Source: Mangrovibacter plantisponsor (GTDB lineage Bacteria > Pseudomonadota > Gammaproteobacteria > Enterobacterales > Enterobacteriaceae). From it: 64,000 nucleotides of DNA. The translations under genes were made by a program, and so were the position numbers. The notes beneath the pieces were generated by a model. It was given only the letters and a program-made list of their open reading frames with translations, was not told the origin of the DNA and ran no database searches. Of the stretch, positions 59,056 to 64,000 are shown one piece after another; within the stretch, counting starts at the first letter, position 1; every line of letters begins with the position of its first letter. The stretch lies in the NCBI RefSeq assembly GCF_003182475.1, contig NZ_QGTS01000003.1:366876-430875 (forward strand). Reading direction: 5' to 3'.

Positions 59056-60000
59056 ATGAATTTTAAGTACACCCTGCTGGCGTCCACTCTCTTTTCTGTG
59101 GTGGCAGTATCGGCTCATGCCGCAACTGAACTGACACCAGAAAAAGCAGCTGCATTAAAACCCTATGACCGTATCGTAATTACTGGTCGTTATAACTCTA
59201 TTGGCGATGCAGTTGCCGCCGTGTCCAAAAAAGCGGACAGCATGGGTGCAGCATCATTTTATATTGTTGACTCACATGATTATGGTAACAGTGGTAACTC
59301 TCGCGTTACCGCTGATATCTACCATGCCGATGCCCAGGAAGCAGAAAAACCCAAAAATCGCATCATCGAAGGTGTGATGGAATTGCCGAAAGACCAGGCT
59401 ATCGCACTTGAGCCTTTCGACACGGTTACTGTTCAGGGGTTCTACCGTTCGCAGCCGGACGTAAACGCCGCTATTGCGAAAGCAGCCAAAGAGAAAGGCG
59501 CCGCATCTTTTTATATTGTTCGCCAAATGGACACCAACCAGGGCGGCAACCAGATGATCACTGCTTTTATCTATAAAGCAGATGCGAAGAAACGTGTTCT
59601 GCAGAGCCCGAATGCTATTCCGGCTGATTCTGAGACAGGCCGCAAACTGCTGGCTGAAGGCGGTGAAGCTGCGAAGAAGGTTGAAATTCCAGGTGTGGCC
59701 TCTTCCGGTATGCTGAGCAGTGATGTTGGTCGGTTCTTCGAGACTCAGTCTTCGAAAGGCGGCCGTTACACTGTCACTCTGCCAGACGGTACAAAAATTG
59801 AAGAGTTGAATAAAATCACCGCAGCCCAGATGGTTCCGTTCGACAGCATCAAATTTACTGGCCACTACGCCAGCATGACTGATGTTTCTTACAATGTTGC
59901 CAAACGCGCTGCAAAAGCAGGTGCCAAATACTACCACATTACCCGCCAGTGGCAGGAACGTGGCGGCAATATGACTATCAGCGCTGATTTGTACAAATAA
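59056..60000 (+). CDS. ydgH: Periplasmic DUF1471-repeat protein YdgH
   Basis: 314 residues, same length as E. coli YdgH. Signal peptide ends SAHAATEL. Three DUF1471 (YhcN/BhsA-type) modules: about 30-95 (IVITGRYNSIGDAVAAVSKKADSMGAASFYI), 110-180 (VQGFYRSQPDVNAAIAKAAKEKGAASFYI) and 245-312 (IKFTGHYASMTDVSYNVAKRAAKAGAKYYHI). Small members of the family act in stress response and biofilm; YdgH helps outer-membrane homeostasis. RBS GAAGGA. Confidence 0.95.
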   Translation: MNFKYTLLASTLFSVVAVSAHAATELTPEKAAALKPYDRIVITGRYNSIGDAVAAVSKKADSMGAASFYIVDSHDYGNSGNSRVTADIYHADAQEAEKPKNRIIEGVMELPKDQAIALEPFDTVTVQGFYRSQPDVNAAIAKAAKEKGAASFYIVRQMDTNQGGNQMITAFIYKADAKKRVLQSPNAIPADSETGRKLLAEGGEAAKKVEIPGVASSGMLSSDVGRFFETQSSKGGRYTVTLPDGTKIEELNKITAAQMVPFDSIKFTGHYASMTDVSYNVAKRAAKAGAKYYHITRQWQERGGNMTISADLYK

Positions 60001-60030
60001 CACCCACCTCATCCGCTGTTATGTCACAGG

Positions 60031-60060
60031 AAAGTAGCCAGTTTTCTGGCTACTTTTTTT
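60031..60060 (+). terminator. Rho-independent terminator after ydgH
   Basis: AAAGTAGCCAG-TTTT-CTGGCTACTTT, 11-bp arms followed by Ts. Confidence 0.9.
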
Positions 60061-60273
60061 GTTTTACAGCACTGATTATGCCAGTCTGGCCTCCTTTCTG
60101 TACTGCACATCACAAGTCTGCTTGTTTTTTTGCCATTCAGCGTTTTTTCTGGTTTAAGTCATTGCATGCAGTTTTCACAGCCCGTAAAATCCCGCGCCTT
60201 AGTAAAACTCACCATTTTTATGCGCCTTAACGAAATAATTATTCTGGTTGGCGCATCTACTGACAGGTTGTTA

Positions 60274-61656
60274 ATGGAAAAAAAACTTGGCCTTGCGGCC
60301 CTGACAGCGCTGGTCTTAAGCTCTATGCTCGGCGCTGGCGTGTTTAGCCTGCCGCAAAATATGGCTGCCGTTGCCAGCCCTGCGGCATTACTGATTGGCT
60401 GGGCAATAACCGGCGCAGGGATCCTGCTTCTGGCTGGCGCAATGTTGCTGCTGACACGCCTTCGCCCGGACCTGGATGGTGGTATATTTACCTACGCACG
60501 GGAAGGTTTTGGCGAGCTGATTGGCTTTTGCTCCGCCTGGGGATACTGGCTGTGTGCCGTTATTGCCAATGTTTCCTACCTGGTTATTGTTTTCTCCGCA
60601 CTGAGTTTTTTCACCGACAGTCCTGACCATACCATTTTTGGCGATGGTAACACCTGGCAGGCAATTGTTGGTGCATCCTGCCTGTTATGGATTGTTCATG
60701 CTCTTGTCCTGCGCGGGGTACAGACTGCAGCAGGAATTAACCTGGTCGCCACGCTGGCTAAATTATTACCGCTGGGTTTATTTATTGTCCTCGCAGCCCT
60801 TGCGTTTGAGTTTTCGCGCTTTGATCTCGACTTTACCGGTTTTGCACTCGGTGTTCCGGTATGGGAGCAAGTCAAAGGCACCATGCTCATCACCCTGTGG
60901 GTATTTATTGGTGTGGAAGGTGCGGTGGTTGTCTCTGCCCGGGCCCGCCATAAAAAAGATGTTGGCCGTGCTACCATACTGGCAGTCATTGCGGCATTAG
61001 TGGTTTATTTATTCGTCACATTGCTCTCTTTAGGTGTTGTCAGCCGCCCGGAACTGGCAGCCATGCGAAATCCGTCTATGGCAGGCATTATGGTCGAAAT
61101 GATGGGGGCGTGGGGGGAAGTGATTATTGCCGCGGGCCTGATTGTTTCTGTATGCGGCGCTTACCTGAGCTGGACTATTATGGCTGCAGAAGTCCCCTTG
61201 CTGGCTGCCACTCATAAAGCATTTCCGCGCATTTTTACTCACCAAAACAAAAACAATGCTCCTGCTGCTTCATTGTGGTTAACCAATATCAGTGTTCAGG
61301 CTTGCCTGGTGCTTATCTGGCTGACTGGTGCTGATTACAACGCATTGTTAAACATTGCCTCCGAAATGATTCTGGTACCTTATTTGTTAGTTGGTGCCTT
61401 TCTGGTCAAAATGGCGCGTTCCCCCATACACCGAATTATTGGCTATGGTGCCTGCGTGTATGGCATTTGGTTACTGTATGCTTCCGGGCTGATGCATTTA
61501 TTGTTGTCCGTGGTATTGTACGCTCCCGGTATAATCGTATTTCTTTATGCCCGCCGGACGCATCAGGATAATGCCCAACTTCGGTGGCTGGAAAAAGCAG
61601 GTATCAGCCTGATTCTGTTAGCTGCCTTCCCTGCGACATGGATGCTGGTAAGCTAA
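60274..61656 (+). CDS. ydgI: Putative arginine/ornithine-type antiporter YdgI (APC family)
   Basis: 460 residues from the ATG at 60274, which gives MEKKLGLAALTALVLSSMLGAGVFSLPQ as in E. coli YdgI (460 residues); the frame is open to 60130 but without similarity. Twelve or so TM helices; APC motif GAGVFSLP in TM1. Family members exchange basic amino acids, and E. coli YdgI is annotated by homology to ArcD. AGG seven bases upstream. Confidence 0.94.
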   Translation: MEKKLGLAALTALVLSSMLGAGVFSLPQNMAAVASPAALLIGWAITGAGILLLAGAMLLLTRLRPDLDGGIFTYAREGFGELIGFCSAWGYWLCAVIANVSYLVIVFSALSFFTDSPDHTIFGDGNTWQAIVGASCLLWIVHALVLRGVQTAAGINLVATLAKLLPLGLFIVLAALAFEFSRFDLDFTGFALGVPVWEQVKGTMLITLWVFIGVEGAVVVSARARHKKDVGRATILAVIAALVVYLFVTLLSLGVVSRPELAAMRNPSMAGIMVEMMGAWGEVIIAAGLIVSVCGAYLSWTIMAAEVPLLAATHKAFPRIFTHQNKNNAPAASLWLTNISVQACLVLIWLTGADYNALLNIASEMILVPYLLVGAFLVKMARSPIHRIIGYGACVYGIWLLYASGLMHLLLSVVLYAPGIIVFLYARRTHQDNAQLRWLEKAGISLILLAAFPATWMLVS

Positions 61657-61684
61657 CTGCATAACATAACGAAAAGGTGACGCA

Positions 61685-62404
61685 ATGAGCCAGGTTCAAC
61701 CCATAGTGATAACGGGCGGCGCACGCCGTATTGGCCTGGCTCTTACGCAACATTTCGTTTCACTCGGGCAACCGATTATCATCAGTTACCGTACCCGCTA
61801 CCCGGTGATCAGTGAGCTGGAACAGGCTGGTGTTTGCTGTATAGCCGCTGATTTTTCCACCGATGAAGGTGTGCTGGATTTTGCCCGCCAAATTAAGGAA
61901 CAGAGCCCTGCTGGTTTACGTGCCATTATTCATAATGCCAGCCAGTGGATTGCGGAAGGCGGAGCAACCAGTGATGCAGATGTCATGGCAGCCATGCTGC
62001 AAATTCATGTACGCACACCCTACCTGTTAAACCAGCAACTGGCTGGTATCACAGGAACAGACGAACCTGCCAGTGGCGATATTGTACATTTCACCGATTA
62101 TGTTGTTGAACGTGGTAGTGATAAACATATTGCTTACGCGGCAAGTAAAGCGGCGCTCGATAACTTAACGCGTTCATTCGCAATAAAATTAGCGCCACGC
62201 ATTAAAGTGAATGCCATTGCCCCTTCTCTCATCATGTTCAACCCCCAGGACGACGACCAGTATCGCCAAAAAGCGCTGGACAAATCATTAATGAAAATCG
62301 CCCCCGGGGAACAGGAAATTATTCATCTGGTAGATTACTTGCTGAGCAGCAAGTATGCTACCGGACGCACCTTCGCGGTTGATGGTGGGCGGCATTTACG
62401 CTAA
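61685..62404 (+). CDS. folM: Dihydromonapterin reductase FolM
   Basis: 239 residues, SDR family. ITGGARRIGLALTQHF (the TGGARR cofactor loop fits NADPH), HNASQW, YAASKAALDNLTRSFAIKLAP with Tyr-Lys, and the C-terminal GGRHLR. Reduces dihydromonapterin to tetrahydromonapterin, and has weak dihydrofolate reductase activity. RBS AAGGTGA. 28 bp after ydgI. Confidence 0.96.
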   Translation: MSQVQPIVITGGARRIGLALTQHFVSLGQPIIISYRTRYPVISELEQAGVCCIAADFSTDEGVLDFARQIKEQSPAGLRAIIHNASQWIAEGGATSDADVMAAMLQIHVRTPYLLNQQLAGITGTDEPASGDIVHFTDYVVERGSDKHIAYAASKAALDNLTRSFAIKLAPRIKVNAIAPSLIMFNPQDDDQYRQKALDKSLMKIAPGEQEIIHLVDYLLSSKYATGRTFAVDGGRHLR

Positions 62405-62445
62405 CTGTTTTCGCACGTTCAGCAGGACAATTAACACCACCTATT

Positions 62446-63180
62446 ATGACTAAAATCGTTTTTGTTGAAGATGACCCGGAAGTTGGGTCATTAATTGCCG
62501 CTTGGTTAGGCAAGCACGACATAGATGTCATTATTGAAACCCGGGGAGACCAGGCGGAAGCGGTTATTGCCAGGGAAAACCCTGACCTGGTTCTTCTGGA
62601 TATAATGCTACCGGGCAAAGACGGTATGTCATTATGCCGCGACCTGCGCCCAAAATGGGAAGGCCCGATAGTTTTACTTACCTCGCTTGATAGTGATATG
62701 AACCATATTTTGTCACTTGAAATGGGGGCCAGCGATTATATCCTTAAAACAACCCCACCGGCTGTGTTACTGGCTCGTTTACGCCTGCATTTACGCCAGA
62801 ATGCAGGTGCCCGGCAAAATGTGTCGCAAGTGGCTTCAGCGTCTGTCCCCCGTCCTCAGCAGGCCATCCATTTTGGTACATTCTGCATTGATCCTCTGAA
62901 TCGGCAGGTCACTCTTGGTAAAGAGACTATTTTGCTCTCAACAGCGGATTTTGAACTGCTATGGGAACTTGCCAGCCACGCCGGGCAAATCATGGACAGG
63001 GATATGTTACTGAAAAATCTGCGCGGTGTGAGTTACGATGGTTTGGATCGCAGTGTCGATGTGGCTATTTCCCGGTTACGAAAAAAACTACACGACAGTG
63101 CAACAGAACCTTATCGCATTAAAACCATCCGCAACAAAGGCTACCTGTTTGCTCCCCACGCGTGGGAAACCTCCCGGTAA
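62446..63180 (+). CDS. rstA: Response regulator RstA
   Basis: 244 residues, OmpR family. Phospho-acceptor Asp 52 in LVLLDIMLPGKDG; receiver end DYILKTTPPAVLLARLRLHL; winged helix TADFELLWELASHAGQIMDR and SVDVAISRLRKKLHD. With RstB and under PhoP/PhoQ it controls acid response genes such as asr; RstA-like boxes occur upstream of both asr genes in this window. The RBS is weak. 41 bp after folM; ydgC, which lies between them in E. coli, is absent. Confidence 0.96.
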   Translation: MTKIVFVEDDPEVGSLIAAWLGKHDIDVIIETRGDQAEAVIARENPDLVLLDIMLPGKDGMSLCRDLRPKWEGPIVLLTSLDSDMNHILSLEMGASDYILKTTPPAVLLARLRLHLRQNAGARQNVSQVASASVPRPQQAIHFGTFCIDPLNRQVTLGKETILLSTADFELLWELASHAGQIMDRDMLLKNLRGVSYDGLDRSVDVAISRLRKKLHDSATEPYRIKTIRNKGYLFAPHAWETSR

Positions 63181-63569
63181 GGCCAGTTTTCAGCAAAAAA
63201 AAGAGGGCCGGCGACATCAACACGGCCCTGAGAAGTATCACTACGCTATGGTTATCAACATAAGGTGAATCACTATCAACACTTTCGGTGTGAAGAGTGG
63301 CTGATAGTGCTGCACCCTTGCGTACTGAGGTTATCGGCAGGCAGTGAAGTTTCCTTAACGAAAATTTCTCTTTTTTTTTATGGTCCAACCAGATACTTAT
63401 TCTGGCATTATTCTCCCCTTCGGCAATCTGACGTGGCATTCTCCTTAGCACCATCCTGCAGGTATTTCGTCGCCGGAGACACGATTCAGAGTATACTTTG
63501 CATCGCCATCTCTGAGCCGTCGACGGCAGTAAATGCGGCTTATTCCATGTGCGTACCTTACGGTGGACT
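63181..63569. other. 389-bp spacer between rstA and rstB
   Basis: In E. coli, as I recall, the two genes are almost adjacent. This spacer carries a terminator facing the minus strand at its left end and TATACT (63492-63497) in the middle. No gene with recognisable product. Short ORFs on both strands are discussed under rejected items. Confidence 0.6.
63195..63229 (-). terminator. Rho-independent terminator on the minus strand
   Basis: Minus strand: AGGGCCG, 12-nt loop, CGGCCCT, then C and eight Ts. No gene is known upstream of it on that strand; implies a leftward transcript from the spacer. Confidence 0.7.
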
Positions 63570-64000
63570 ATGAAGAAACTTTTTATTCAGTTCTATTTAC
63601 TGTTGTTTGTCTGCTTTCTGCTGATGGCAATGCTGGTTGGGCTGGTTTATAAATTCACTGCAGAACGTGCCGGGCGGCAGTCCCTTGACGACCTGATGAA
63701 AAGCTCGCTTTACCTGATGCGCAGTGAATTGCGCGAGATCCCCCCGCGAGACTGGAATAAGACGCTAAATGATCTGGATTTCAATCTGTCCTTCAAGTTA
63801 CATATTGAACCGTTGAACAATTTCCATCTGGACGCTGCAACCCAGCAGCGCCTGAAAGAAGGTGATATTGTGGCGCTGGACCAGGAATATACTTTTTTAC
63901 AGCGTATTCCCCGCAGCCACTACGCACTGGTTGTAGGCCCGGTTCCTTATCTGTTCTTCCTCCACCAAATGCGCCTGTTGGATGTCGCGCTGATGGCGTT
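63570..64000 (+). CDS. rstB: Sensor histidine kinase RstB, partial (5' end)
   Basis: First 143 residues, beginning MKKLFIQFYLLLFVCFLLMA, TM1, then the periplasmic domain with YKFTAERAGRQSLDDLM, LMRSELREIPPRDW and FLQRIPRSHYALVVGPVPYL; runs off the window at the second TM. Matches E. coli RstB well. Periplasmic part senses acidic pH in Salmonella RstB. No strong RBS: the ATG follows GGTGGACT. Confidence 0.95.
   Translation, partial: MKKLFIQFYLLLFVCFLLMAMLVGLVYKFTAERAGRQSLDDLMKSSLYLMRSELREIPPRDWNKTLNDLDFNLSFKLHIEPLNNFHLDAATQQRLKEGDIVALDQEYTFLQRIPRSHYALVVGPVPYLFFLHQMRLLDVALMA

Noticed and set aside
63119-63454. 111-residue minus-strand ORF in the rstA-rstB spacer
   Set aside because: It runs through the terminator and into rstA; the reading frame after the terminator cannot be part of the same transcript. 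An RNA is more likely than a protein.
63265-63573. 102-residue ORF ending as ATGA over the rstB start
   Set aside because: GTG start with no spaced RBS, low-complexity and unlikely composition, no similarity I know. The overlap with rstB is tempting for coupling but not enough evidence.

Overview
The window is chromosomal DNA of an enteric gammaproteobacterium (Enterobacteriaceae or a close relative). Gene order follows the E. coli dcp-ydfGHI, ynfB-speG-ynfCD-ynfEGH-dmsD-clcB-bioD2-mlc-ynfL-ynfM-asr-ydgU-ydgD and pntBA-ydgH-ydgI-folM-rstAB stretches, and most products align to the E. coli proteins I know along their length. I cannot name the genus. No rRNA, tRNA, CRISPR array, insertion sequence or prophage was seen.

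Layout. 1-4.1 kb (minus strand): a type VI secretion accessory cluster of vgrG, a DUF4123 (Tap/TEC) adaptor and two DUF3304 lipoprotein genes, the second cut by the window edge. 4.4-6.5 kb: dcp. 6.5-12.4 kb (minus): overlapping purine-catabolism operon guaD-xdhA-xdhB-xdhC, absent from this place in E. coli, with PurR-like operators upstream. 13-16.1 kb: ydfG, ydfH and ydfI, the last with an ideal CRP box. 16.5-29.5 kb: ynfB, speG, ynfC, ynfD, a Tat-exported DMSO-reductase-type molybdoenzyme (ynfE-G-H) with its chaperone dmsD, then clcB, bioD2, mlc, ynfL and ynfM. 29.7-31.8 kb: an M32 carboxypeptidase and an N-acetyltransferase.

32-39 kb is an AT-richer accessory locus: a ROK repressor divergent from a 1091-residue DUF5107-TPR protein, a sugar-porter MFS transporter and an aldose 1-epimerase. 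It reads as an uncharacterised sugar or glycoside utilisation system and is the most interesting region. 39-41.8 kb: a SilRS/PcoRS-like two-component system with a SilE/PcoE-like metal-binding protein and a CusR/PcoR-type box, but no efflux pump. 42.1-47.5 kb: the alkanesulfonate operon ssuEADCB with a cbl-type regulator next to it, then a lone modD.

48.8-50.9 kb: two asr acid-shock genes flanking the tiny ydgU, each with an RstA-like box, then ydgD. 51-55.5 kb: a HAD phosphatase, ydaL, a 1.2-kb gene-free stretch with a candidate small RNA, fnr with its own FNR box, and uspE. 55.6-64 kb: pntB-pntA, ydgH, ydgI, folM, rstA and the start of rstB; rstA and rstB are separated by an unusual 389-bp spacer.

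Functional links: molybdoenzymes (Xdh, YnfE), the molybdenum-linked modD and the anaerobic regulator Fnr sit in one window; RstA encoded at one end probably controls the asr genes at 48.7-49.5 kb; Mlc and the ROK/MFS/epimerase locus both concern sugar control.
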